Source of the DNA: Streptomyces adustus
GTDB lineage: Bacteria > Actinomycetota > Actinomycetes > Streptomycetales > Streptomycetaceae
Length of the DNA: 33,970 nucleotides
Assembly: GCF_009377175.1 (NCBI RefSeq)
Contig: NZ_VJZD01000088.1
Span: 1 to 33,970 of the forward strand
Direction of reading: 5' to 3'
How positions within the stretch are numbered: the first letter of the stretch is position 1; every line of letters starts with the position of its first letter. The notes beneath the pieces were generated by a model. The model saw nothing but the letters and a program-made list of their open reading frames with translations. It had not been told where the DNA came from and searched no databases. Shown here piece by piece: positions 7,669 through 15,736 of this stretch. The position numbers and the translations under genes were made by a program.

Positions 7669-7992
7669 TTGAGCGTTTGCGGCAGGATCAGGTGGAGGTG
7701 TCGAGCCTGTGCCGACTCGTGGTGCGAGACGGGCGTAGGCCAGGCTCCCGAAGAGGTCAGGCAGGCACTGTTGGCCCGGCGCGGGGCCGCCCGGCTTTGC
7801 CTGGCGACCAAGGACACCACTCTCGTCCAAGTGCTGAGAGCCCTGCGCGAGATACGCGGCCTGTCACTGGTCGAAGCCCGGCTGGCGGCCGCAGAGCTGA
7901 GTGGAGCCGGTCTGGTCGGCACGTACGTGGAAATGGCGCACCTGGCCGAAGGACTTCGCAGGCGGTCCATCGCGACGGCCGTTGCCCAGTGA
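7669..7992 (+). CDS. Small protein with ribosomal L7/L12 C-terminal-like segment
   Basis: Up to 107 residues. The segment TLVQVLRALREIRGLSLVEARLAAAEL resembles the L7/L12 C-terminal fold (VIKVVRxxTGLGLKEAK), which recurs in short streptomycete proteins of unknown role. The N-terminal part has four cysteines (C-x6-C-x2-C-x4-C). The start is uncertain: TTG 7669 abuts the hairpin and has no clear ribosome binding site; TTG 7771 in the same frame would remove the cysteines. No neighbour suggests a function. Confidence 0.45.
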   Translation: MSVCGRIRWRCRACADSWCETGVGQAPEEVRQALLARRGAARLCLATKDTTLVQVLRALREIRGLSLVEARLAAAELSGAGLVGTYVEMAHLAEGLRRRSIATAVAQ

Positions 7993-8028
7993 TCAGGGTG
8001 ACGGCCGGCGAAGGTGCTCGGACGGGCG

Positions 8029-8465
8029 TCATTCCAAGGGCGCGGTATTCGGGGCTGAACATGGGTCGCTGCCCCACCCGCCCTTGCTCTCGGACGCAGC
8101 CTTCTCCTTCTCCCTGCGTTGGGCGGCCACGTCGGGGATGACGGCGACCGCTTCGGCGAAGCGGTCCTGACTGATGAGCAGTTCGGCCAGATCGGTTGCG
8201 GCCCGTGTGCCGGGCAGTCGGCGCAGGAGCGCGATCGCCTCCTCGACGCGGCCGTCCTGCGCGAGGAGCCCGGCGATGGTCAGCTCGCGGTCGTCGACCT
8301 CGTCGGCCGGCAGCGCCTCGACCTGTGCGATCGCTTCCCGGGCGCGTCCCGCCGCGCCGCCTCCACCAGCGTTTCGAGGCCGCCGCGTTCCAGGATCTCG
8401 TCCACGAGCCGTGGCAGGACACCGTCGAGGTGGGTCGACTGCCACTGAAGATCATCAGGATTCAC
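8029..8465 (-). pseudogene. Frameshifted helical-repeat (TPR-like) protein
   Basis: GTG 8465 starts VNPDDLQWQSTHLDGVLPRL, continuing to LETLVEAAR near 8355. The continuation REAIAQVEALPADEVDDREL and two helix-turn-helix repeats (GRVEEAIALLRRLPGTRAA, DRFAEAVAVIPDVAAQRREK) lies in a different frame and ends at 8029. In the first frame the reading turns into Arg/Ser-rich nonsense; in the second, the sequence before the shift is Pro/Arg nonsense. One missing base (or two extra) in the G/C run at about 8345-8355 explains this. It is either a real inactivating mutation or a sequencing error. If repaired it would be about 146 residues, resembling tetratricopeptide-type scaffolds. Confidence 0.55.
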
Positions 8466-8524
8466 GAGGGCACCCTAAACCTGTCGGGACGATGCCCCGG
8501 CCGTCACGTGCGGCAACGCGAAGA

Positions 8525-8563
8525 CGGAGTCGGCCCGGATCTGTGTGATCCGGGCCGACTCCG
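8525..8563 (-). terminator. Strong hairpin terminator downstream of the DHA2 transporter
   Basis: A perfect 17-base-pair stem (8525-8541 with 8547-8563) closes a 5-base loop. It begins 33 bases past the transporter stop at 8596. The stem is long enough to work in both directions and would also shield the pseudogene at 8029-8465. Confidence 0.8.
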
Positions 8564-8595
8564 CCACCGTTGTACGAGGTCGTCGGGCCCTGCCG

Positions 8596-10068
8596 TCAGA
8601 CGGTTTCCTCGACCGGGTGCTCCTCGACACTGTGGGAGTCGGTGAGGCTCAGCGCGCCGCCGGCCGCGATCACGCCGACGACGACCGCGAGCAGGGCGTA
8701 GGTGATCCGCTCGCCGTGGAAGAACGACGCGACGAGGTCGCCGCTCCAGGTACCGGCGGGGAGCTGGGTGGTGACCAGCGCGGCGATCAGGGTGCCGACG
8801 ACGGCGGTGCCGACGCTGGAGCCGACCTCCTGGGCGGTGTCGTTGAGCGCGGCGGCGATGGAGGTGCGGTTGCCCGGCATCGCGTCGACGAGCGCGACCG
8901 CGCAGATCGTCATCACGGTCCGCAGTCCCACGGTCATGAACACCATGCAGACGGCGATGGCCGCGTACCCGTGGTCGACGCCCCAGGCGAGACCCGCCAG
9001 CGAACCGGCCAGGCAGGCCGCGCCCACCAGGCAGGCGATGCGATGGCCGAAGCGGCGCGCGAGCCACTCGGACAGCGGAGTCGCGGCGAGCATCGTCACG
9101 ATGATCGGCAGATTCGCCAGGCCGGCCCGCACCGGGCTCCACCCGTAGGCGTACTGGAAGTGGAGGATCAGCCCGAACATCACGCTGGCCATCGCGATGG
9201 ACGTGCCGATCTGGGCGAGGGCGGCGCCGCGGACGGTGCCGTTCGAGAACAGGCGCAGGTCCAGCATGGGTGCCGCGCTGCGACGCTCGTGCCGGATGAA
9301 CGCGATCGCGGCCACCACGGCGCCCGCGATCGACGCGAGGGTGGGCGCGGAGAGCCAGCCGTGCTCGACACCGCTGGTCAGCGAGTAGCAGGCGAGACCG
9401 ATGGCGCTGACGCTCAGCGCGGCGCCCGGGATGTCGAGCGCGTCCTTGGTCAGGTCCTCCGGCCGGTCGGCCGGGACGCCGAGCCGGACGCCGATGCACG
9501 CGATCAGCGCGATCGGGGCGTTGACGAGCAGCAGCCACTCCCACCCCACATGGGCCAGCGCGGTGCCACCCAGCAGCGGTCCGAGGACGAAGCCGGACAT
9601 GCCGACGACGATCATCACCGTCATGGCGCGCATCCTCAGGGCCGCGTCGTCGAACAGCCGGAAGACCAGGGAGTTCGTGATCGGGGCCATCGCCGCGGCG
9701 GCGATGCCGAGTACCGCCCGCAGGGCTATGAGCTCCCCAGCTGTGGTGACGAGGACGACACACAGGCTCACCGCGCCGAACGCGGCGAGCCCGACGAGCA
9801 GCACCCGACGCCGGCCGAGCCGGTCGGCCATCGACCCGGCGGTGAGCAGCAGCCCGCCGAAGGTCAGCGAGTACGCCCCGGTGACCCATTGCAGCGCGGT
9901 CGTCCCGCCGCCGAGGTCACGGCCGATCGTGGGCAGCGCGATCGACAGCAGCGTGTTGTCGACCATCTCGACGAAGAAGGCCAGGCAGAGGGCAGCCAGG
10001 GGAATCCACGCCGCGCGTAGGGAGGGATAGGTACGTGATGAGGGGGTTTGGAGCGTGGCGGTGGTCAT
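8596..10068 (-). CDS. DHA2-family (EmrB/QacA-type, 14-helix) MFS drug exporter
   Basis: A 490-residue integral membrane protein from ATG 10068. Seen: DNTLLSIALPTIGRDL at about 37-52 (DHA2 motif D-x-T-x-x-x-x-ALP), WVTGAYSLTFGGLLLTAG, then motif A GSMADRLGRRR at about 79-88. Alternating hydrophobic segments are enough for 14 helices. The family exports drugs or self-made metabolites in exchange for protons. It is divergent from a TetR-type regulator across 105 bases holding repeated operator-like sequences, the classic repressor-exporter arrangement, so induction by an exported compound is likely. A strong terminator follows. Confidence 0.93.
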   Translation of the reverse strand: MTTATLQTPSSRTYPSLRAAWIPLAALCLAFFVEMVDNTLLSIALPTIGRDLGGGTTALQWVTGAYSLTFGGLLLTAGSMADRLGRRRVLLVGLAAFGAVSLCVVLVTTAGELIALRAVLGIAAAAMAPITNSLVFRLFDDAALRMRAMTVMIVVGMSGFVLGPLLGGTALAHVGWEWLLLVNAPIALIACIGVRLGVPADRPEDLTKDALDIPGAALSVSAIGLACYSLTSGVEHGWLSAPTLASIAGAVVAAIAFIRHERRSAAPMLDLRLFSNGTVRGAALAQIGTSIAMASVMFGLILHFQYAYGWSPVRAGLANLPIIVTMLAATPLSEWLARRFGHRIACLVGAACLAGSLAGLAWGVDHGYAAIAVCMVFMTVGLRTVMTICAVALVDAMPGNRTSIAAALNDTAQEVGSSVGTAVVGTLIAALVTTQLPAGTWSGDLVASFFHGERITYALLAVVVGVIAAGGALSLTDSHSVEEHPVEETV

Positions 10069-10085
10069 GGCAATCAGTCCTCTTC

Positions 10086-10143
10086 ATCGAACGACGTACG
10101 GTTATCGAACAACGTACGATGCGATACGATAGAACAGCGTTCG
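10086..10143. promoter_or_regulatory. Direct-repeat operator region between MFS exporter and TetR regulator
   Basis: ATCGAACGACGTACG (10086-10100) and ATCGAACAACGTACG (10104-10118) differ at one base and are 18 bases apart. A weaker third copy, GATAGAACAGCGTTCG, is at 10128-10143. The second copy lies within an imperfect palindrome (ATCG...CGAT, 10104-10120). The segment is AT-richer than its surroundings. It is the expected TetR binding region. Confidence 0.6.
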
Positions 10144-10173
10144 GTACAACGCAAGGACCGTGGAAAGGGAGCC

Positions 10174-10875
10174 ATGACACGCCTGCAGAGCCGCTCGGGC
10201 GGAGGACGTCGACGGGCTTCGCACTCGATGGAGTCCGTGCTCACCGAGGCGGTGGCCCTGCTCGACGAGGCCGGGGCGCCCGCACTGACCTTCCGGGCGC
10301 TCGCACAGCGCCTCGGCGGCGGCGTCGCCAGCATCTACTGGTACGTGGCGAGCAAGGAGGAACTGCTCGACCGCGCCACCGACCACGTGGTGGGCGCGGT
10401 ACTGGCCGACATCGAAGACCTTCCGGGCAGCGACGACCCGATCGACGACCTGCGCGCGATGGCCGTGACGCTGTTCGACGCGATCGTGCACCGACCCTGG
10501 CTGGGCGCCTACTTCATGCGCAACACCGACGTCCAGGGCAACTCCTTGCGCCTGTACGAGAGGCTCGGCCAGCAGACCCTTCGCCTGGATCTCACCGCAC
10601 ACCAGCGCTTCCATGCCGTGTCCGCGATCGTGGGGGTCGTCGTCGGCACCGCCGTCGACATGGGGCAGGAACCGCCCGAGGAGGTCCTTGACGGCGCCGT
10701 CAGCCGCGAGGAGTACCTCGGCCGCTTCGCCCAGACCTGGCGGGAGCTCGACCCCGCGGAGTTCCCGTTCGTGCACGAGATCGTCGACGAGTTCGACGGC
10801 CACGACGACGTCGACCAGTTCCGCTCCGCCCTGGAGCTGACGCTGACGGGCCTCCGGCTGCAAGCCGGAGCCTGA
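10174..10875 (+). CDS. TetR-family transcriptional repressor
   Basis: A 233-residue protein; ATG 10174 follows AAAGGGAG. The N-terminal helix-turn-helix is LTFRALAQRLGGGVASIYWYVASKEELLDRATDHVV (about 40-75), typical of the tetracycline-repressor branch. The rest is an all-helical ligand-binding and dimerisation domain (VTLFDAIVHRPWLGAYFM, later FAQTWRELDPAEFPFVHEIV). Proteins of this kind bind divergent operators and release them when they bind a small molecule. The neighbour at 8596-10068 is the probable target; the repeats between the two genes support this. An upstream in-frame start would cross the operator, so it was not used. Confidence 0.92.
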   Translation: MTRLQSRSGGGRRRASHSMESVLTEAVALLDEAGAPALTFRALAQRLGGGVASIYWYVASKEELLDRATDHVVGAVLADIEDLPGSDDPIDDLRAMAVTLFDAIVHRPWLGAYFMRNTDVQGNSLRLYERLGQQTLRLDLTAHQRFHAVSAIVGVVVGTAVDMGQEPPEEVLDGAVSREEYLGRFAQTWRELDPAEFPFVHEIVDEFDGHDDVDQFRSALELTLTGLRLQAGA

Positions 10876-10905
10876 ACGTCACATACGTCGTCGAGCTGTC
10901 GGGGG

Positions 10906-10943
10906 GCGGGTGCGCTCCTCGGCCACGCTGTGAGCGCACCCGC
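10906..10943. terminator. Hairpin between convergent TetR and PfpI genes
   Basis: GCGGGTGCGCTC (10906-10917) pairs perfectly with GAGCGCACCCGC (10932-10943) around a 14-base loop. It lies between the stops at 10875 and 10955 and can serve both convergent transcripts. Confidence 0.7.
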
Positions 10944-10954
10944 TTCCGCACGAC

Positions 10955-11659
10955 TCAGCGGCCGGTGAGCGCCTTCAGCGTGGCCTCGGCCGTGGTGACG
11001 CTGGACTGGGGGTTCTGACCGGTGACGAGGTTGCCGTCCACGACGACGGTGTCACTCCACGGCGCCCCGGTCTCGACCACTGCGCCGCGCTCGCGCAGCA
11101 GGCTCTCCAGGAAGTAGGGGGTGTTCTCGCCCAGGCCTCCCTGGTTCTCCTCCGTGTCGGAGAACGCGGTGAGGGTGCGGCCGGCGAACGTGAAGCCGCC
11201 GTCCGGGGTCGTGGCGCTGAGCAGGGCGGCGACGCCGTGGCACAGTGCCGCGATGACCGTGCCCCGGCTGTCGGCCTCCTTGAGGAGCCGCCCGAGATCC
11301 GCGTCGTGGGCGAGGTCGGCCATGGGTGCGTGGCCGCCCGGGATGTAGAGCGCGTCGTACTCCGTCGCCTCCACCTCCGACAGCGCGAGCGGGTGGGACA
11401 GCCGGTCGGAGATGCTGTCGAGGTAGGCGCGGAACTCCTCGGCGTCGGTCTCGGACACTCCGCCGCGGGCGTCGAGGCTGAGCGCGTCGACCGTGGGGCG
11501 CACGGCCCCGGGGGTGGCGATGTCCACCTGCGCTCCGGCGGCGAGCAGCGTGCGGTGGGAGGCCGCGACCTCTTCCGCCCAGAAGCCGGTCGGATGGGTG
11601 GATCCGTCGGCGAGTTCCAAGCTGTCGGCGGCTGAGACGATCATCAGGATCTTCGACAT
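10955..11659 (-). CDS. DJ-1/PfpI (Hsp31-like) family protein
   Basis: A 234-residue cytosolic protein from ATG 11659. Family features: HPTGFWAEE (22-30) with the conserved glutamate, IPGGHAPMADLAHD (106-119) and the nucleophile elbow IAALCHGVAALL with Cys140-His141. Similar length and motifs occur in Hsp31/glyoxalase III-type proteins, which act on methylglyoxal or as stress chaperones; peptidase activity is less likely. It is divergent from a LysR-type regulator about 295 bases away, the usual pairing of activator and target. The leader upstream contains repeated ACGTGGTG octamers. Confidence 0.9.
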   Translation of the reverse strand: MSKILMIVSAADSLELADGSTHPTGFWAEEVAASHRTLLAAGAQVDIATPGAVRPTVDALSLDARGGVSETDAEEFRAYLDSISDRLSHPLALSEVEATEYDALYIPGGHAPMADLAHDADLGRLLKEADSRGTVIAALCHGVAALLSATTPDGGFTFAGRTLTAFSDTEENQGGLGENTPYFLESLLRERGAVVETGAPWSDTVVVDGNLVTGQNPQSSVTTAEATLKALTGR

Positions 11660-11682
11660 GGAATGCCTGCTCTTCTCTGTGG

Positions 11683-11720
11683 ACCACGTGGTGCATGTGA
11701 ACTACGTGGTGAACGTGGTG
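11683..11720. repeat. Three ACGTGGTG octamers and a 10-base palindrome in the pfpI-like leader
   Basis: ACGTGGTG occurs at 11686-11693, 11704-11711 and 11713-11720, spaced 18 and 9 bases. The first lies inside the perfect palindrome ACCACGTGGT (11683-11692). Position, just upstream of the pfpI-like start, fits an operator; the binding protein is unknown. Confidence 0.45.
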
Positions 11721-11804
11721 GCTGTGCGCCGTGCCCCGGAGTGCCGCGGCGATCAGGACAACGGCAGGATTCATCACGGGCATGCCCCGATGCCGCCCTC
11801 CACT

Positions 11805-11944
11805 CATAAGGAATGTGATGGGTCGGGGTTGCGCGATTCTGGCGACTGTGCGCGGTCGGCACCGGGTTGCGCGAGCACGACCTGTCCACCGCGTCGGCCT
11901 TTAGAATGCGGTTGAACGAGACTTTCCATAAGTTCTGTGATGGG
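11805..11944. repeat. Two CATAAG-N3-TGTGATGGG direct repeats upstream of LysR gene
   Basis: CATAAG-GAA-TGTGATGGG lies at 11805-11822 and CATAAG-TTC-TGTGATGGG at 11927-11944: 15 of 18 bases identical, 122 bases apart, only the spacer differing. The second copy overlaps the translation start region of the LysR gene. The rest of the 295-base divergent region shows no gene I can support. Likely a regulator-binding pair, perhaps for autoregulation. Confidence 0.5.
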
Positions 11945-11954
11945 AGGAGGCGTC

Positions 11955-12860
11955 TTGCCCGGGCTGGACCTGCTGGCGACGTTTCTCGAGATCTACCGCA
12001 CCGGATCGCTGTCCGCGGCGGCCGCGCGCCTGGGAGTCAGCCAGCCCGCGGTCACCGGTCAGCTGGCACGCCTGGAGGAGCAACTGGGGGAGCCGCTCTT
12101 CGTACGGTCGAGCAAGGGAGCGCAGCCGACACCTCGCGCCGCGGTGCTGGCCGCTCGCATCGGCGCCCATGTCGACGGGCTGCGCACCGCCCTCGCGCCC
12201 TCGCGGCAGCCGGGTGCGCTGAACGGGACGGTCCGGCTCGGTGGCGCGGCCGAGTTGATGTCGCTTCAGGTGCTTCCCGCGCTGGCGCCGCTCTCCGCCC
12301 GGGGACTGCGGATTCGGGTGACGTTGGGGCTTGCCGAGGAACTGCTGTCGGCGCTGGCCGACGCGCGGCTCGACCTGGTGGTCTCCGCGATCCGCCCACA
12401 GCGCGAGGATCTGCTGGTGACGACGCTGGTGGACGAGGAGTTCCTGCTCGTGGGGCCGCCCGCGCTGGCGCATGCCGTCGACCAGGAGCGGCTGTCCGCC
12501 GACCCGGTCGCCGCGCTGTCCCATCTGCCGCTGGTGGCCTACTCGGAAGACCTGCCGATCATCCGGCGATACTGGCGCACCGAGTTCGGGCGGCGGCCAC
12601 CCAATCAGGTCGCGGTCGTCGTCCCGGACCTTCGTGCCGTGCTCGCCGCGGTGGCCTCCGGCATGGGGATCTCCGTGCTGCCCCGCTATCTGGTCGCCCC
12701 CGCGCTGGCCGCGGGTGAGGTGGCGCAGATGCACCAACCGGTGGTTGAACCGTTGAACACCCTGTACCTGGCGTCCCGGCGGGACGGTCCGGCGAGTCCG
12801 GTTCTCGCGGCCGTGTGGGAGCAGTTGACCCGGGCGGGGCAGGAGTGGGGAAGCCTTTGA
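11955..12860 (+). CDS. LysR-family transcriptional regulator
   Basis: A 301-residue protein. TTG 11955 is chosen because GGAGGAGG lies at the right distance and LPGLDLLATFLEIYRTGSLS is where such proteins normally begin; GTG 11937 or ATG 11940 would add five or six residues and sit within a direct repeat. The winged helix-turn-helix is SAAAARLGVSQPAVTGQLARLEEQLGEPLF (about 20-50). Residues about 90-300 form the periplasmic-binding-protein-like effector domain, with GMGISVLPRYLV near 240. LysR proteins usually activate the divergent neighbour, here the PfpI-like gene, in response to a small ligand. Confidence 0.9.
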   Translation: MPGLDLLATFLEIYRTGSLSAAAARLGVSQPAVTGQLARLEEQLGEPLFVRSSKGAQPTPRAAVLAARIGAHVDGLRTALAPSRQPGALNGTVRLGGAAELMSLQVLPALAPLSARGLRIRVTLGLAEELLSALADARLDLVVSAIRPQREDLLVTTLVDEEFLLVGPPALAHAVDQERLSADPVAALSHLPLVAYSEDLPIIRRYWRTEFGRRPPNQVAVVVPDLRAVLAAVASGMGISVLPRYLVAPALAAGEVAQMHQPVVEPLNTLYLASRRDGPASPVLAAVWEQLTRAGQEWGSL

Positions 12861-12874
12861 CGGTTTTGCCGCGT

Positions 12875-12904
12875 TTGTTCGATATTCCGCCGCTGAATTA
12901 AACT
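12875..12904 (+). promoter_or_regulatory. Candidate housekeeping promoter for the FAD-linked oxidase
   Basis: TTGTTC (12875-12880), an 18-base spacer and TAAACT (12899-12904) lie in an AT-rich patch 61 bases upstream of ATG 12966. Match to consensus is moderate. Confidence 0.4.
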
Positions 12905-12965
12905 ACCGGGTATGGATTCCCGCGCGATCCATCTCCCCGGGCTCACGAGCGGCTGAGGACCCGCC

Positions 12966-14330
12966 ATGAGCGAGAGGATTGAGGGAGAAGTCGTCCGACG
13001 CGGCGACGCCGCCTACCACGACACCTGGTCGGCCATGCTCTGGAACGGCCTCAAGCCGCAGCGCTTCCCCGACCTCATCGTTCGCGTCGCCTCCGAACGC
13101 GACGTCCCGGTCGCCGTCCGGCTGGCCCGCTCCGAGGGCCACCGGATCGCTCTGCGCTCCCACGGACACAGCTGGTGCGGCTCACCGCTGCGCGACGGGG
13201 GCATGCTCATCGACCTCTCCGCACTCAACACATGCGAGATAGAACCGACTTCGCGCACCGCGACCGTCCAACCCGCGCTGAGCGGAGGTGAGTTCGTCGC
13301 CGCGCTCACCCCGCACGGCCTCGCCTTCCCGGCTGGGCACTGCGGGCCCGTCGCCCTCGGCGGCTATCTGCTCAGCGGCGGTCTTGGCTGGAACTCGGGC
13401 GCGTTGGGACCGGCGGCCGCGAGCGTGCGGGCCGTCGAGGTGGTCACGGCCGACGGCACCATTCTCACCTGCAACAACGAGGAGAACTCGGACCTGTTCT
13501 GGGCCGCCCGTGGCGCCGGACCCGGCTTCTTCGGCGTCGCCACCCGCTTCCAGGTGTCGCTGTACGACGCCCCGGCAGCGATCGCCGAGACCTCCTACGT
13601 CTTTCCGCTGGCCGACGCCGAGCCCGTGACCCGCTGGGCCACCGAGGCCGCCGAGCGGCTTCCGGCGAACGTCGAGGCGTCCTTCATGCTCGCGACCGCC
13701 TCCTCGGAGGGGACGACGGCGACGCCGAGACCCAAGACGATCAGCTTCACGGGCACCGCGTTCGCCCGCACGCCACAGGAGGCCGCCCGCTGCCTGGAGC
13801 CGCTGCGGGACTGCCCCCTGGCCGACCACGCCCTGGACCGGAAGACCGACCGGCCCACGACCTTCGAGGACCTGTACGAAACAGCGTCCCGTTCCTGGCA
13901 CCAGGGCCACCGCAACGCCGTGGACACCCTGTGGTCGGACACCGCGTACACCACCCTGCTGCCCGCCCTCGCCGCCAAGGTCGCCGCCGCCCCGTCCGAG
14001 CAGTCACTGGTCCTCGCGCCCCTGTGGCCCGCCTCGCGCGACCGCACCCTCGCCGAGGGCATGGCCTTCCCGATCCTGGGCGAGACCTATCTCGCCCCCT
14101 TCGCGATCTGGGACGACCCCGCCGCGGACGCCGACAACACGCGCTGGCTGCGCGACACCATGCGCATCGTCGAGCCGTACGGAACCGGCCACTACATCGC
14201 CGAGACCGACCTCACGGCCGATCCCTCCCGGGCCGAGCGCTCGTACACCCCGGCCGGCTGGGAGCGACTGCGGCGACTGAGGGACGCGTACGACCCGGAG
14301 CACGTCTTCCACTCCTACCTCACGCCCTGA
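12966..14330 (+). CDS. FAD-linked oxidase of the berberine-bridge type
   Basis: A 454-residue protein; ATG 12966 follows GAGG. FAD-binding motif RSHGHSWCG (64-72) contains His68, which in the family carries the 8-alpha covalent flavin link; GHCGPVALGG with Cys126 is the position of the second 6-S-cysteinyl link in bicovalent members. GGLGWNSGALG follows. The C-terminal YTPAGWERLRRLRDAYDPEHVFH is the typical BBE segment. Such enzymes oxidise sugars, alcohols or natural-product intermediates using oxygen. No signal peptide is visible. The substrate is unknown and no pathway genes adjoin it. The preceding gene is the LysR regulator on the same strand, 105 bases away. Confidence 0.92.
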   Translation: MSERIEGEVVRRGDAAYHDTWSAMLWNGLKPQRFPDLIVRVASERDVPVAVRLARSEGHRIALRSHGHSWCGSPLRDGGMLIDLSALNTCEIEPTSRTATVQPALSGGEFVAALTPHGLAFPAGHCGPVALGGYLLSGGLGWNSGALGPAAASVRAVEVVTADGTILTCNNEENSDLFWAARGAGPGFFGVATRFQVSLYDAPAAIAETSYVFPLADAEPVTRWATEAAERLPANVEASFMLATASSEGTTATPRPKTISFTGTAFARTPQEAARCLEPLRDCPLADHALDRKTDRPTTFEDLYETASRSWHQGHRNAVDTLWSDTAYTTLLPALAAKVAAAPSEQSLVLAPLWPASRDRTLAEGMAFPILGETYLAPFAIWDDPAADADNTRWLRDTMRIVEPYGTGHYIAETDLTADPSRAERSYTPAGWERLRRLRDAYDPEHVFHSYLTP

Positions 14331-14389
14331 CACCGGCCGGGACGTCCGCATCGAGTCGTGCGGGACGACCTCACCCGCCGCCGGCGAGC

Positions 14390-15079
14390 TCAGCGGAGCC
14401 GACGTACGCGCAGCACCACGTCGTCGGTGTGGTGCGCGCCGGCGCCGCCGTCGGGGGCGACGCGTGGCCGTTGCTCGTCGACCTCGATCTTCCAGTCGTC
14501 GGTGAGCAGGTCGGCGACCATCGAGGGCCAGACGTAGTCGGCCGGGTCGAAACCGCTGTCGTTGGCCTGCTGGTTCTCCATCCCCGCGTGGTGGACGAGC
14601 AGCAGGACGCCGCCGGGCGCGACGGCCGCGAGCAGTGCTCGCTCGGCCGCGGCGTCGGGGGTGCGCAGCAGGGCCGGATACTGCGCGGAGACCAGGTCGA
14701 AGGAGGCCTCCGGGAGCGCCGAACGGCTGAGTTCGGCGTGTATCCAGCGAACGGTGACGCCGGCGTCCCGCGCGTGCCCCTCCGCCCGCGCCAGCGCCAC
14801 ACCCGAGACCTCCAGTGCGGTCACGTCCCAGCCGTTACGCGCGAGCCAGACGGCGTCCGCGCCCTCACCGCAGCCGACGTCGAGCACACGCCCCGGTGCG
14901 AGCCCGGCGACCTCGGCCACGAGCGCGCCGTTGGGCCGGCCGCTCCATAGCTGCTGTCGATCGGAGTAGCGGTTGTCCCACTCCGCCCGCACGGCCGGGT
15001 CCCCGAGGTATCCGTCGGCGGGGGAGGAGTCGGGCGATCCTGTTGCGATGTTGTCGGTCACCGGCCCACCGTCGCCCAT
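14390..15079 (-). CDS. Class I SAM-dependent methyltransferase
   Basis: About 229 residues from ATG 15079; GTG 15061 (VTDNIATG) is an equally possible start and neither has a clear ribosome binding site. The core begins AEWDNRYSDRQQLWSGRPN; motif I is VLDVGCGEGADAVWLA, followed by acidic strand-two end TALEVS, then SFDLVSAQYPALL and the motif III region VAPGGVLLLVHH. The N-terminal WDxRY...WSGxPN signature is common in streptomycete methyltransferases and related thiopurine/tellurite-type enzymes. The substrate is unknown. It is convergent with the FAD-linked oxidase. Confidence 0.88.
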   Translation of the reverse strand: MGDGGPVTDNIATGSPDSSPADGYLGDPAVRAEWDNRYSDRQQLWSGRPNGALVAEVAGLAPGRVLDVGCGEGADAVWLARNGWDVTALEVSGVALARAEGHARDAGVTVRWIHAELSRSALPEASFDLVSAQYPALLRTPDAAAERALLAAVAPGGVLLLVHHAGMENQQANDSGFDPADYVWPSMVADLLTDDWKIEVDEQRPRVAPDGGAGAHHTDDVVLRVRRLR

Positions 15080-15275
15080 CGGGCCGCGACTCGGCCAGTA
15101 CTGTTGCCGGTCCGGCAAAACGGCGAGCTCGGGGTGCCGCGGCGTCCAATTCGGAGGGGGCCGGCGTGGCTGATGGTGATGGCGCCGGCGAGTCGGTCTG
15201 GCTGCTGCTTGAGGGGGCCGGGGCAACGAGCCCAAGCCGATTGCCCGAGTTCCGTCGGTGCGTGATCATCACCGG

Positions 15276-15572
15276 GTGAACGGAGTCGAGGGTCTGATGC
15301 TGGAGAGGGTTGTGCAGACGTGCGCCGCCTTTCCGTCCCAATGGGATGCCTGGACGACGGAGGGCGCCTACCTGTTCCTGCACTACCGGCACGGTGAAGG
15401 CTGCGTCGAGCGGCATCCTGGCCCCGACGTCGACACACCGGACTCGTGGAATCAGGGCCTCTCGGAAGTCCTGACCCAGTGGGACGACGGCACCGGTCAC
15501 GGAGTCATCAGTCTTGAAGCCTTCCTCGCGGCCGCCGGCTTGGCGTTGGCGCCGGGTGCGTCGGTGAGCTGA
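15276..15572 (+). CDS. Small hypothetical protein
   Basis: About 98 residues from GTG 15276; ATG 15297 in the same frame follows a GAGGG-like site and would give 91. The sequence FPSQWDAWTTEGAYLFLHYRHGEGCVERHP followed by VISLEAFLAAAGLALAPG is soluble alpha+beta with good codon bias. I recall similar short proteins in streptomycetes but no known function. It is isolated between a divergent methyltransferase and a convergent XRE regulator. Confidence 0.6.
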   Translation: MNGVEGLMLERVVQTCAAFPSQWDAWTTEGAYLFLHYRHGEGCVERHPGPDVDTPDSWNQGLSEVLTQWDDGTGHGVISLEAFLAAAGLALAPGASVS

Positions 15573-15736
15573 TGTGGTCGGACGCGGTTCATGTGATGTG
15601 GCCCGACGGCCTACGCCGCCTTGAGTGACCGGCCGCTTGATCAGTCGTCGACCGGCCCGCTGGAGGATCTCGGAGAACTCGCCGTTCCCGGTCACAAGCT
15701 CCCTGCGCCGGGGGCTGGTTGAGGCGGCCCGCGAGT

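Noticed and set aside
11660..11774. His-rich reading frame (HSHHVHHVVHMHHVVH) upstream of the PfpI-like gene, as a possible leader peptide
   Set aside because: The frame has no stop before the PfpI-like gene and the His run is produced by the repeated CACCACGT octamers; a DNA-level repeat explains it better.
15573..15736. Minus-strand stretch reading ELVTGNGEFSEILQRAGRRL, possible gene fragment
   Set aside because: About 30 codons with moderate coding bias but no start, no recognisable family and degrading composition; too little to annotate.
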